Source: Paramarasmius palmivorus (lineage: Eukaryota > Basidiomycota > Agaricomycetes > Agaricales > Marasmiaceae). From it: a stretch of DNA of 64,000 bases. The translations under genes and the position numbers were made by a program. The notes below the pieces were generated by a model. That model made no database searches. It saw only the letters and a list, made by a program, of their open reading frames with translations, and was not told where the DNA came from. The stretch covers positions 186,001-250,000 of the forward strand of contig JAYKXP010000046.1 in the NCBI GenBank assembly GCA_037176845.1, given 5' to 3'. Positions 49,033-60,424 of the stretch are shown here, one piece after another (the first letter of the stretch is position 1; each line of letters opens with the position of its first letter).

Positions 49033-50724
49033 TTAGGCAGGAAGGGTTGAGCCGATGGGGCCAACCTTGATGTTGGAGAAGATGACACTGGCATCGCCGT
49101 GCTGGGACTCGACAGTCTCAGGGTCACCGGAGTCAGCGCTGCAAGTGCCGCGAGCAACACCTGGAGTGGAAGCATCCTTGTCGAGCGGGTAGTTGGAGTC
49201 GAGCCACAACATCTCGGCTTCATGGTCATCCCAAAGACTCATGACTAGGACCATTCCTCGGGAGAAGGCTTCACCCATAACAGCAAGTCCTCCCCTGTCT
49301 TCGAAGGAGTTGGTGTCACCGAATGCCGTCTTTTGTTGGTTGCAGAATTCGTCAGTGATTGAGTCGAAGGCGTCCATTCCCGGGATGTTAGTCTGCGAGT
49401 TCTGAATGACTTGGCCGTTCTGGACGTAGAGACGACGGATCTCAGTGAGAGTTCCAGAGGTGGAGTTGCTGTCGGTAACGAATTGGGTGACGACAGTGAA
49501 TTTGGAGTTGGTGTCGACAGTCATGCCGGGACCGAGGAATGTCTGATCTCCCATACGGAAGGAGTTGAAATCACAGCCATCCTTGTCACAAATACCATCG
49601 TATCTCTGGTCGCCGTCACCACAGTCGGTGCCTACAGTAGAATTGCATCAGTGGAAAGGTATCAAGAAATTATCGAGAGGATCACCTTCGCAACGAGTCT
49701 GGCCAGTACCCGTGCCAGTGCAGACGTGAGGAGTGTAGGCTGCCGCGTTGTTGTTGGCCTCCTGTTGAAAGAGAACGTTTAATGCTAGGAGTGAGCAACC
49801 AAGTGAAGTGACTGACCCAGATATCCATTTCATTACAGCAAGCACCATATTGACCCTTTCCAGCATTTTGGTCGTTGGGAGAAGGTTCCCAGCCCTCAAC
49901 ATTGGCCTAATAGCGTTCCATGAGTAACATATACAAGACGGAGTCATGAATGGGCCCACCTCGCCACCAATGAACTTGATATCGTGTGGGCATTGAGTAT
50001 CACAATATCCGGTTCCGTACTTGGCACCAGCGGCGTTGTTTCCCTCCATACCACCATCAGCGGCCATCTCAACAAAGTACAAGGCACCATTGAGACCGCA
50101 AGGTAAGTTGGACATGTCAACGTCAAAGCTGAATTCTTGACCAAGCAGGTTGAAGGACTTGTAAGAGGAGTCGCCGTCCATCAAGTAGACACGAGAACCA
50201 ATGTTGGTGGAGTAGGGACCGTTGGTAACAAACTTCAAAGTCAGGGCGTCGCCAGAAGTGGTGATACCGTATGTTCCACTGTAGTCAGCACCATCGAGAG
50301 CGCAGCTCTGGGCGCAAGTGGCGCCGTCTGGGCACACGGAAGTGTCCCATTCGTTTCCGGTGTAGCAGTTGTCGGTCTACTCGTACAGTCAGCCAGGAAA
50401 TGGTTTGTACCGGCAAGATTATACGTACACCGTCCAAAACATGAAGCCAGCGCCAGTTGCTAATCGGTAATGTTAACAAAATCTCGTCGACAATCTCGTG
50501 GGACCACGTACGAATCAAGTACAATACTAGATGAGACTGAAGTACAGCTACCAGGGGCAGTGCACGTTTGGTAGGTGAGCGCAGGATGCGTCTCGGCAGT
50601 TTGTGTGCCTGTGGTGTTATGAGATAAGGATTAGGAAAGGATCTAGAGGTTTCGTACCAACTTGCTGGGCAGATATGCCAACAGCGAGGAGAGCAAGAGA
50701 GAGCAGAGCAGACTTTGGGAACAT
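49033..50724 (-). CDS. cel7: GH7 cellobiohydrolase (Cel7 type), copy D, no CBM1
   Basis: Fourth GH7 cellobiohydrolase, tandem with copy C on the minus strand. The ATG at 50724 opens [19 protein letters not shown], a signal peptide; an intron after QQVG (GTACGA to CCACAG) restores [16 protein letters not shown], followed by [17 protein letters not shown]. An intron sits between DS and NWRW, and another after HVLDG, both at positions not shared exactly with the paralogs. Then [17 protein letters not shown] continues without the NCYTG/N intron. NEMDIW/EAN is intact, split at about 49760-49816. [10 protein letters not shown] leads to the conserved C-terminal half, ending GPIGSTLPA with no linker or CBM1. 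Six introns are inferred. TATA box at 50803-50809. Confidence 0.94.
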
Positions 50725-53040
50725 CGAGAAGACCAGTAAGACCTGTGGATGACCTGTTGGATCTGTTGGATCGGTGTAGAGCATAAGCGCAAAACTGGCA
50801 CCTTTTATACTCGACTGCCCAGGTTGTGGTCACCGTCTACCTCTAATGGTATCCACTCTCGTATAGAATTAAGTGACTGTGAATCAAACCGAAGAGAATC
50901 CGTTGGAAAAATGAATCATGAAGGCTGAACCGCACAACCTCTCGGAAAAGTTCTACAGCTGACAGAAGCGTCATCAGTATAACCAGAACTAGGATATCGC
51001 GTGGACAATGCCTCACCCCCACATTCAAAATCATTTTCGACGGTGATTGCTTCGGGTAATGCATCCCCACTTCAACTTATTTTCCAGACCACAGGGAAGG
51101 GAGGTAGTGCCGGTAATTCCAATAATCATCCGCTAGTAATGATATACGACCATAGATGCCGATGGTTAACTCACGGTAACTCGCGACTGTGGAGCAGAAT
51201 TTGTTGTCGAAGAAGAAATGAGACTAATAGGTAATGCTCGTGATGGCTAAGAAATCAAAAGAAGTACGGTTCAAGCTGAGGACAGCTGGAAGCCAGTTTG
51301 GGCACGATGACATCAATGGAAGTACCTGAAGAGCGAAATTGCAAATCTTGAATCAAGAACAGCTCCAAGAAACTGGCAAAACTGCGTACCAAAAGTTGCC
51401 CAAAAACCTATTCGTTTCTTACTACAGATACACACGGTTGACCATGCGTCACCTGTTGTCATTTCCGAGAGGATTCGTTGGTCAAGTGGTTGCAATCATC
51501 TGAACTCGTAAGATCCTTGTTGCGAAAGAGAATATCTCGGAGAAGAACCCGAAAATGCATCTTGCCAGCTTTAACTGCTATGGTGATCGTAAAGTTTACA
51601 TCTTCATCGCTCCACAATTCTCCGAGCCTGACCCTCTAACAGAGACCGTGATATCAGTTTTCGTTGAACTTCTTGAGTTTCCGCGAGGATAGAATGTCCG
51701 AGATGATCTTCTTGAGCTCTGTTAAACGAGCCCCCACTGCGTCGATATCAGGAACCTCTCAGCGTCGATCCGGGGTAGGTTCCTGTAAAGTTGCGATGAG
51801 ATAGAAGAAGGAAATGGCAGTGGTTCAACGTCGGGACTCGTGGTAAAGGGCAGTATTGTGGTCCGTGAGAACGCATGAGCGAGCCGTCGGCATGCGGGTC
51901 ATCTTCGGTACACAAGGGTACACACCTTTGCAATTGACTGCCAAAGTTGCCTTCGAATACTTGCTCGTCGAAACGGTCCCAGATATGGGTTCCCATTCTT
52001 CCCCCAGCTTATTCTAGTGCATTTTATCCTCATTCATATCTTTTCAAACCCAACCAGTCCCTCGAACGAGTTCAAGCTTTACACAACACCTCGTTTACAC
52101 TTGGACAAGGCTCGCAATGTACACGAGATCTAGCCTGAGGACTTGGTCTAGTGATTAGCAGCTTGGGCGTCCAAGCGAAACCTTTTAGATGGTACCGAGA
52201 TTTAACGATATCCCGTCCACGTCCTCGAAGAGAAAGATACCCATTGGGGTTATCGGCCTCGATTACTTCGAAAATCGATGGACAAGCAATTGCGCAACCC
52301 CAAGAGACTCCAAGACTTTGTAGGCTTTGCGGGATGCTTGCGATTGGCAAGCAATTGGTGACTTGTTATCAAACATGTTTGATCATGCCTCTTCCACTTG
52401 GTGGCGACCGTGGGCGGCGAGGGGCGGCGACTCGACGATTTTATTCTCCCAGTTTAATACCTCCTATTCGGCCACTTTGCCCTTTCTGGAGGCAGAGATT
52501 CAATAGGAATCAGGTTTCAATTTCGTCGATGTCGGACACAGGTTAACATATCCCCCGCACGCCAATTGCATTTTTACCCGGTAGAAAAGTCTTCCCAGAA
52601 TTTCAATTCCACTGCATCATCTACTTATAACCTCTTATAACCAACAACCAGCCTCGCTAGGATTCTCTTCCCTGGGTACGTTAACGTTGGTCTTCTTGGA
52701 GGCTCTTCTCTATGCCCATTTCAACGAGACCTTATTGTACGTGACTACGGTTTCTCTGTTCTTTCTAGCCTGCAAATGCCATTTAGTATTCCTTTCCCGG
52801 TTGTTAGGCCCCACAATTTCTTTTAGCATCGATCATCGGGACACACGAAGCGAAAGTCTGTGGAATGAAGAATTTTTCAATGGAAATGTCGGCGCTATCA
52901 CAAGTATCTTTCCAAAACCGTCACGGAGGCATATTCCTACTTCAAATACGATGTGGTGAGTCTCCATCTCTCTCTCTCTCTCCCTTCTTCCTCTCCCTCA
53001 CCCACCACCTAAAAACGAGTCTGCGCGATTTACCAAGAAG
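50725..53040. other. Gene-free stretch of 2.3 kb
   Basis: Holds the GH7 copy D promoter and the leader of the membrane protein gene. No supported gene. A CT microsatellite (about 52964-52983) lies 60 bases before the next ATG, which is common in fungal leaders. A tRNA-like segment near 52137-52225 was considered and rejected. Confidence 0.5.
50803..50809 (-). promoter_or_regulatory. TATA box of GH7 cellobiohydrolase D
   Basis: TATAAAA on the minus strand, 79 bases before the ATG at 50724. Confidence 0.55.
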
Positions 53041-55008
53041 ATGGACGATGCAGCTCAAATTGATCCAGTAGGCCAGATCGACGCCACGTTCGTATTTCGA
53101 TCGCTTCTAGTTCTGTGCTCCTATGTTCACTGTCATGATCACAGGATCGGCTCGATGTTCATAGGGACCTTGATTGCGACTGCGTTGTGGGGTGTCACCT
53201 GCGTGCAGACTTGGTTCTATTTTGATAACTATCGCAATGACCGGTGGATTCTAAAGGCGACAGTGAGTTTTTGTACCTTCCGAACCGTGGAGTCCGCACG
53301 TTAAATTCTCCTGCCTGTCAGGTTATTGCGACATTCCTTAGCGATACCATCCACCAAGTAATCATCTGCGAGATCGGTGAGCGAATTTCGTTCAAAAACG
53401 CCTGACGCTGCTGAAGCTTGACTGTCCTAGTGTATACCTACCTTGTCAGTAATTTTGGTAACAATGACACGCTGAAGAAAGTTCTAGAGTTAGTGACCCG
53501 CTTCTTATAATGTACTGAACTATAACTGATATATTCAATTTACAGCACCGTCTACGTAAGTGCGGCACGACATATTACTTACTGTCATCTCACCCCCATC
53601 TACAAACCATTCAGATCGAAGTCCTATTCAACGGTTTTACGGGCTTATTTGTTCAGACATTCCTTACATATCGGATATGGTCTTGTACGAGCTTTGATCT
53701 GGTTGGAATGTTCTTCAACTAACCGGGTATATTCTCCAGTTCGAAAAAATATACCCTTGGTCCTCGGGATTGTGCGTTCACTCTTACGTGCATTCCATCA
53801 TCCACTAATCAATTGTTCACTCCTAGGGAATTCTAGTGGCGGCTGAGTTCGCTGTGTCCGTAGGTGATTACTCCGCTTTTCGATGTAAGAAAACGGGGCT
53901 AATTATATCATGTGCATACAGCCTACATGGCACAGGGACTTGTATGTACTCTTCGCTATCCAGCTTCTTTCAGCTTTTCCCTGATCACCAACGACTAGGC
54001 ATGGCATCTCAACACCTACCAGTCCCTGAAACGATTGAGAGTACGTGTATTTACGCGCGCCATAATTAAGCGCCGTCGCTCACCGTGGACTTAGGGGTTG
54101 TCCATGTCCATAAACGCCCTCGCGGCAGCGGCGGACATAACAATAAGCGCGTCAATATGTACGCTTCTCAGCTCATCTCGGACTGGATTTGCGTGGAGTA
54201 ATCATATGATTAATCGGCTGGTAAGCAAGAGTCTCTCAGACACTCAACGCGCTCCCTAAGCGCCCCTTCGTAGATGCTATTCTCTATCAACACTGGCATC
54301 CTTACATCCCTATTCGCCTGTCTATCTTTAATCACAGTAAGCTTTTCTATACAAAACGCGTCCGAGTATACTCATGCACGCGTTCTATTCCTGATCAGAT
54401 CCTTATATTCCCTGACAAACTCATCTATTTCTGTTTCTACTTCATAAGTAAGTCCATCCACCGTACGAAGAACACCCGCTGATTATCCGTACCCATACTC
54501 CAAAGTTGGCAGATGTATGCGCCCTTATTCCACGAGTCTCTTCTCGGCAAAAACTAATCTGGATATCCAACAGTGTACGCCAATTCCTTGTTAGCAACTC
54601 TCAACGCAAGGCGAGCTATTAGAAATAGTCAACGTAGCACACCTGCCAACGATATGCATTCTCTACAAGAGTATTCTGGATCTGCTTCGAGGGTACGTTT
54701 TCCTTCGAGTCTCGCGTCAACTCTCTTTCGCTAACGCAATCGCTCTTGTTCAGAGACGACCGGGCCCCAGCGAAATCGGTCGCTCTCCTACAGGCGTCCA
54801 GATCCAAATAGAGACTATCCGCGACTACAACCAAGCGGGTTCCATAACTGACTCTGTAAACAAGGAGAATGTCGACAGGTTGGCGGATGATGTAGAATCA
54901 GCCAACTCGAGCGCTCGAGGGAGCAAAACTGCGCCTGGATTAGAAGCGACAAAGGATGTGCAGGTGGTCAGCTTTACAACGGCGGATCGAGATCGAGAAA
55001 CGCGGTAG
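53041..55008 (+). CDS. Seven-helix membrane protein of the DUF6534 type (basidiomycete family)
   Basis: Integral membrane protein of a large Agaricomycete family of unknown function. The spliced reading from 53041 (MDDAAQIDPVGQIDAT) gives helices IGSMFIGTLIATALWGVTCV, then QTWFYFDNYRNDRWILKA, VIATFLSDTIHQVIICEI, VYTYLVSNFGNNDTLKKVLD, IEVLFNGFTGLFVQTFLTY, NIPLVLGI/GILVAAEFAVSV, NTYQSLKRLRGLSMSINALA, ADITISASICTLLSSSRTGF, NRLMLFSINTGILTSLFACL, IFPDKLIYFCFYFI and YANSLLATLNARRAIRNS. The SRTGF and NTGILTS blocks are diagnostic. A soluble Ser/Asp-rich tail ends DRDRETR, stop at 55006-55008. About eleven introns; one exon (53546-53555) is only 10 nt. Possible receptor-like role is speculation. Confidence 0.85.
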
Positions 55009-55495
55009 GATGGTCTGAGGTGGCTTCAGGGTGTGAGGAGACGCTATATCATAGAATGGGATGGCCTAGGGTTATACCTGTTCTTTAATACCCTTCGATG
55101 CGAGTGTCAGATAGTATTGCAAAAAGTGCCATGGATGGCCAACTCTGAATACCTCGTGTATCCGATCGTGTTTTGATTTCATGCAACGAATCACAGGTGA
55201 ACCTAATACAGGATGATAATCCGTTGAATAGTATAGTACATGGTATAGATTGGGGGTATCGATCGCCGAGGGCACGACAGCAACGTCTACTGTCACAAGC
55301 CTGTCATGGAGCAGTCAGTTACCGACAGCCTCAGAGTGGAGAGTACCATACACAAACCAGTATATCCGCGTTCCCGATAATTATACGCAATGTCCAAGGC
55401 GAAAACGAAGTCGAGCTGTGCCTACTTCAGCTACTCTACCCTGTAGGACTGAAGCGTAAACCCACATACCGAGGAGCGAAATTATTCGGCTAACA
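55009..55495. other. Intergenic region between converging genes
   Basis: About 490 bases between the ends of the DUF6534 gene (plus) and the small secreted protein gene (minus). Short frames only; nothing supported. Confidence 0.5.
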
Positions 55496-56162
55496 TCAAT
55501 TTGGACGTGAGACCTTCGGCCGAGAAATCCCTAGTTTCTGTTTGGCGAGCCTCATCTTCTGCTCGCGAGTCGCCCATTCTCCAGGTATAGCACGTTTCAA
55601 AGAGCCACAGGGTGCGAGAGCCGCCATATCCGAGCACACTCCAGAGGGGTTGAGGCTATTGCTAAGAACTAGAGCTCCAGTATTGACACTGTAAGCACAA
55701 TGAACGGAGATGAATTCTCTGGATTCAAGCGAGGGCGAGACTTGGGAATTGACGTGGCCAGGAACGTTGACGTTTTCGGATTCAGCAGCATTGAAGTCTG
55801 AAGATAAGGTGTTCGAGTTCGCGGTAGCGGATCCTTTTTCTCTCGTATTGGTTGCTGCGGCGATATTTGTATCGGGTGTTTGGGCGAGTCTGTCCAACAT
55901 GAATTAGCCAGCCGTAGGTACTGGACAGTGTATGGACATACATGCACAACAAGATTCTAGATCCTTCAACCTGAGAATAACTTGCAACAGACGTCTGACC
56001 GTTGATCCTAGGACAGGTGTACGTCGGCGAGCATGTAGGTACGGCCTTCGATGCCAGAAGTGTAGCGCTAGGTCCATAGGCATGGCTGATTGAAGGGCCA
56101 GCGAGAATGGCTTGGGCGAGTGAGAGGAAGACGAAAGTAGTTGAGATTGTGCTGGTTTTCAT
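55496..56162 (-). CDS. Small secreted protein of unknown function
   Basis: Not recognised by family. The ATG at 56162 gives MKTSTISTTFVFLSLAQAI, a signal peptide (an in-frame ATG at 56201 would move it inside). Exon 1 continues VPTCSPTYTCPRINGQTSVA and ends in RILLC. A 52-nt intron (GTATGT to GGACAG, about 55898-55949) joins the second exon in frame at LAQTPDTNIAAATNTREK. The second exon is Asn/Ser/Thr-rich, then SLESREFISVHCAYSVNTGA, CSDMAALAPC and a basic C-terminus (REQKMRLAKQKL, ending PKVSRPN). It totals about 204 residues with six cysteines beyond the signal. A TATA box (56229-56235) is 67 bases upstream. The size, signal and cysteines resemble secreted effector-like or wall proteins, but no function is supported. 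Confidence 0.75.
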
Positions 56163-56712
56163 TGTGCTTGTACTTGAGTAGTAGGAAGGAGAGAAGGACA
56201 AGATGCCTAGAAACGCGTCTGGCGCGCTTTTTATATCTCTAGCTCTTGACTTACTCTCACGGCCCTCTGAATCCTCTCCTTCTCGCGCCCAGTGCGTTTA
56301 CAATGCACACCCCAGTACTTGGCCAGTACTGAAGCTACATGCTCGCTACTTTTCGACAATTTTCAGTCAAGTTGCACAAGCTATCCATAAAACGACGATT
56401 TCGGTAAGACACTGTTGGTTGGATGGACCTGGTGCGTTAGATATCCATCTAAGCATATAGAAATGTGCTAAACAAACCTTCGTCGCCAGAATAGGCACTA
56501 ATAGAACGTCATTCTGCAAGTTCCTGTATCGTCGCCGCAGATTGGGCGACATGAACATGATGGTGAAGCACAAGCGCTGCCATTGCCAAGAAATTGGAAA
56601 TCTGATACGCGTCGGCCCTTTGAAGTTTCGACCACGTCCACCATCACTTACCCAAGCACCAGGACGGTGACCTCTGATTCAGCAAACCTCTTCCCTCCAT
56701 TTCGAGCGAATC
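56163..56712. other. Intergenic region, divergent promoters
   Basis: About 550 bases between the small secreted protein gene (minus) and the Gag-like gene (plus), which diverge from here. Besides the TATA box listed, no gene or repeat is seen; no long terminal repeat was recognised. Confidence 0.5.
56229..56235 (-). promoter_or_regulatory. TATA box of the small secreted protein gene
   Basis: On the minus strand TATAAAA, 67 bases before the ATG at 56162. Confidence 0.5.
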
Positions 56713-57741
56713 ATGTCTAATCGAGCCAGTGCAGAGTCAAGAAGTCGCAAGAGTATGACATGGGTACGCACAATCCCAGATTATCTACATGTTCTTTAAT
56801 TTTCATGCAATGTCTAGACGCTCCATGTACAGGAAGACAGGAGTCATCGACGCTCGGCAGCCTCCACTACGTTTCAGCCTGTTGCACCTGCTGCTAATCG
56901 TTCGAGCGGCAGTGATAATAGACGTGCTAGTATGAGGTCCGATGCATCTGATACTCGAAGCCAAAACAACCCATCCCATCAACTCGCACTTACCGCTCCA
57001 AGTCCCAATAGACGCGTATTATACGTATACGACGACACTCCCTATGGTACAGGCCGAAAACTACGCCATAGAATCTTTGCAAGGATGGTCGAAACCATCG
57101 AGTCACGTCTCCATGTTTCACGACCTAGGGGACCCACACCGCGTATTCCCCTTGGCCCTTCAAAAATGAAGACTTACCGAGGAGAATGCGATATCATCGT
57201 GCTTGATGACTTCCTCCGCAACTTCATTTTCCACTGTGAAGCCTTTGGGTTGACTGGCCCTCCCCGGGTCTACATGGACGACGAGGGCTGGGTTGTTAGC
57301 TCGCAGGAAACACTCCGAGTGCACTTGTTAGGGGCTGTATTGAAAGGAAGTGCAGAGGAATGGTTCAAAGCCTGTATCCAGGTGGATCGGCCGGAGGGCG
57401 AACCGACCTTGCTTGAGGTCTTCGAGCAAATGTTCTACTGGTTCATACAGTCCTCAGCTATCAACAAGCTCAAGAGGTCGTTTGACGAGGTAGAATATAC
57501 TTCTGAAGGTGGCATCCGGAAGGTCTTTTTGGCTCTCAAACGGTCCGGAGAGCTGCTTCCTGAACGTCCGGGGCTGTACTCCTTCAAAGAGACCTTACTG
57601 AAGAAGATGCCCAAGCGGATGCGTCGGCACGTTTTGCATGGTGGAGTTTCTGCCGAGTCGTCGTTGCAAACTATCATGGAAAGAGCGGTCAGTTGGGAGG
57701 TCGACAACGAGCAGGATCAGCTTTACAGCCAACCACGATAA
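56713..57741 (+). CDS. Lone retrotransposon Gag-like protein (Ty3/gypsy type), possibly domesticated
   Basis: The model has two exons, 56713-56763 and 56818-57741, with a 54-nt GT-AG intron, giving 324 residues. Exon 1 is MSNRASAESRSRKSMTW; exon 2 begins TLHVQEDRSHRRSAAS. After a disordered N-terminal third, residues from about 150 carry the capsid-like pattern of retrotransposon Gag: DIIVLDDFLRNFIFHCEAFG, HLLGAVLKGSAEEWFKACIQ, LEVFEQMFYWFIQSSAINKL, VFLALKRSGELLPERPGLYS and KKMPKRMRRHVLHG. No zinc knuckle, protease, reverse transcriptase or integrase follows, and no long terminal repeats are seen. An uninterrupted 308-codon exon with an intron and no pol is more like a captured gene than a decaying element, but this is inference; a partial element remains possible. 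Confidence 0.6.
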
Positions 57742-58374
57742 ATCAGGACAGGGAAATAATTTGGCTTATGCTTTTCATCTACACTCCTTCACATATAACC
57801 TATACAGCTCGATATTTGTATGTTACCGTATGCTTCGTTTCTCGGAGATAGTTACTTTCCCCATAAATCACTCTTTTACAGTTATTGTTTGACGACGATA
57901 TCCATGATGCATCCCGCTACTTAGCTGGACGTTGAAGCGATGATACTTGGCCATAGGGATGACCACAAGTCAAATCGCATTGAAGATTGTGTCATCTCTG
58001 ATTTCTCGTGCTTCGAGACTTCTGAGGTTAACCAGCCCGACCTATAGGTGAACGTTACCGAGTTGCTTGCTGTACTTATCACGAGAAGTGGCAATTGTGC
58101 GGTTCTCCGATCAACTTGAGATCCCCCGGCAGTCCCATGCCTATCCGTCCAGATTTCCGACCGCTGTAGCGGGAAATTAGTGGAGACGACCTGAGCGACA
58201 TGAGGGATGAGAAAAGAGGGTCAACCGGTCTCAACGGACCGCCAGCCAACCAACCCCGCTACGTGGGAATTTTTCTTTCCTATTCATTCCAGGGCGAAGT
58301 GAAATATTTACCTTGACGTCGGTTCGTTCTCCCTTGTCGTTCTTCGTCTACGTGTCCACTTTCTCGTCGCTGCT
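57742..58374. other. Intergenic region before ADK1
   Basis: About 630 bases with the 3' end of the Gag-like gene and the ADK1 promoter. No gene, reverse transcriptase fragment or terminal repeat is recognised here. Confidence 0.5.
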
Positions 58375-59486
<1,112 letters not shown>

Positions 59487-60268
59487 TTGGTGTACTTTAC
59501 AGATGCTTGCTCGACATATAGAGATGTAATTTACGATGATACCTTAAAGTTATAGATTGCATCGATATTTATCCAGTGCTGGTTGGACTAGGGAAGACTA
59601 GGGAATTGCGAAATAGAGTTTTAAAACTGAGTTTAGGTGTCTTTCGGTGCATACCTGGGCTCTTGAAAGGGCGCATCCGCCTCAGGACAAGAGCCTGTTT
59701 CGGGCAATCATCTTTCTAAATCGAGGCCCTGTATCCAATCAATCAGGCATGTTCCTAACCTTGATTAATCCCTTCTCATCGAGTCAAGCTGAACGAAAGT
59801 TAAACACTTCAGAAGCCATGGTATGCTCCTTCTGCATCACAAATAGTTGCTACCCGCTGACAAGGTGGCCCCTTAGAAAGATTCTTTCAAGTTTGTCAAC
59901 CTGGATACGGGCAATGGATTGAACGACACTAAATTTGAGTGCTGGATTTGGGTCTGATTTGCCAAGGGCCCGTTGTTGCAATAAAAAGTCAGACATGAAT
60001 TGCTCTGTGTACTTGGTGCTTTTCCCCCCATGAGTGTCTTGTTCAAACCCCAGCGGCATCAACATGGACGTACGGCTCAATCTACAATGTGCTTTAGATT
60101 GTGGATTTAGAATGCTCCCAGCCTCCCACCGACACAGAATGCGCCATTTGCCACCATTTGCACACCATGGCCAGTCCGTCAGTTTCCCTGAGTTTTCTCC
60201 GAGTCATTGGAAGACTGTTTCGTGCCAAGACATTTAGCGTGTGGGGCTTTTGGTTGGCATAACGAGTA
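59487..60268. other. Region between ADK1 and the dynein-like fragment
   Basis: No supported gene. A minus-strand frame at 59850-60080 (MSRTSMLMPLGFEQDTHGGK, then DFLLQQRALGKSDPNPALKF) reads like real protein but is short, lacks a recognised domain and could not be spliced to a neighbour with consistent phase. Confidence 0.4.
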
Positions 60269-60424
60269 TCAACGCACTTCAGAGGCCTGAGCCGGTGCTG
60301 CTGCTGGAGGCGCGACGGCCGCAATATTATTCTGCTCCCATTCGAGCCGAGCCCGCCTAAGCTCAGCAAGTTTGGCTCGTTTTTCTTCGATTTCCTGTCT
60401 TCTCTTCTCTGATAGGTTGCTCAT
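60269..60424 (-). pseudogene. Orphan N-terminus resembling dynein intermediate chain
   Basis: From the ATG at 60424 the frame reads MSNLSEKRRQEIEEKRAKLA then ELRRARLEWEQNNIAA, matching the charged N-terminal helix of cytoplasmic dynein intermediate chains, which bind dynactin p150. It then turns Ala/Pro-rich (PPAAAPAQASEVR) and stops at 60269 after 51 codons; using the GTGCGT donor near 60274 changes the last residues but ends soon after as well. The rest of the protein (light-chain binding segments, WD40 propeller) is not found downstream on the minus strand. This could be a truncated duplicate, or a small gene of its own that shares a charged helix. The start context is plausible; no transcript support is visible. 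Confidence 0.4.

Noticed and set aside
52137..52225. tRNA-like segment (GAGGAC ... GTCCTC, with an A-box-like TGGTCTAGTGATTAGCAGC)
   Set aside because: The ends can pair, but there is no proper anticodon loop with a T before the anticodon and no GGTTCGA-type T arm, so it is not a credible tRNA.
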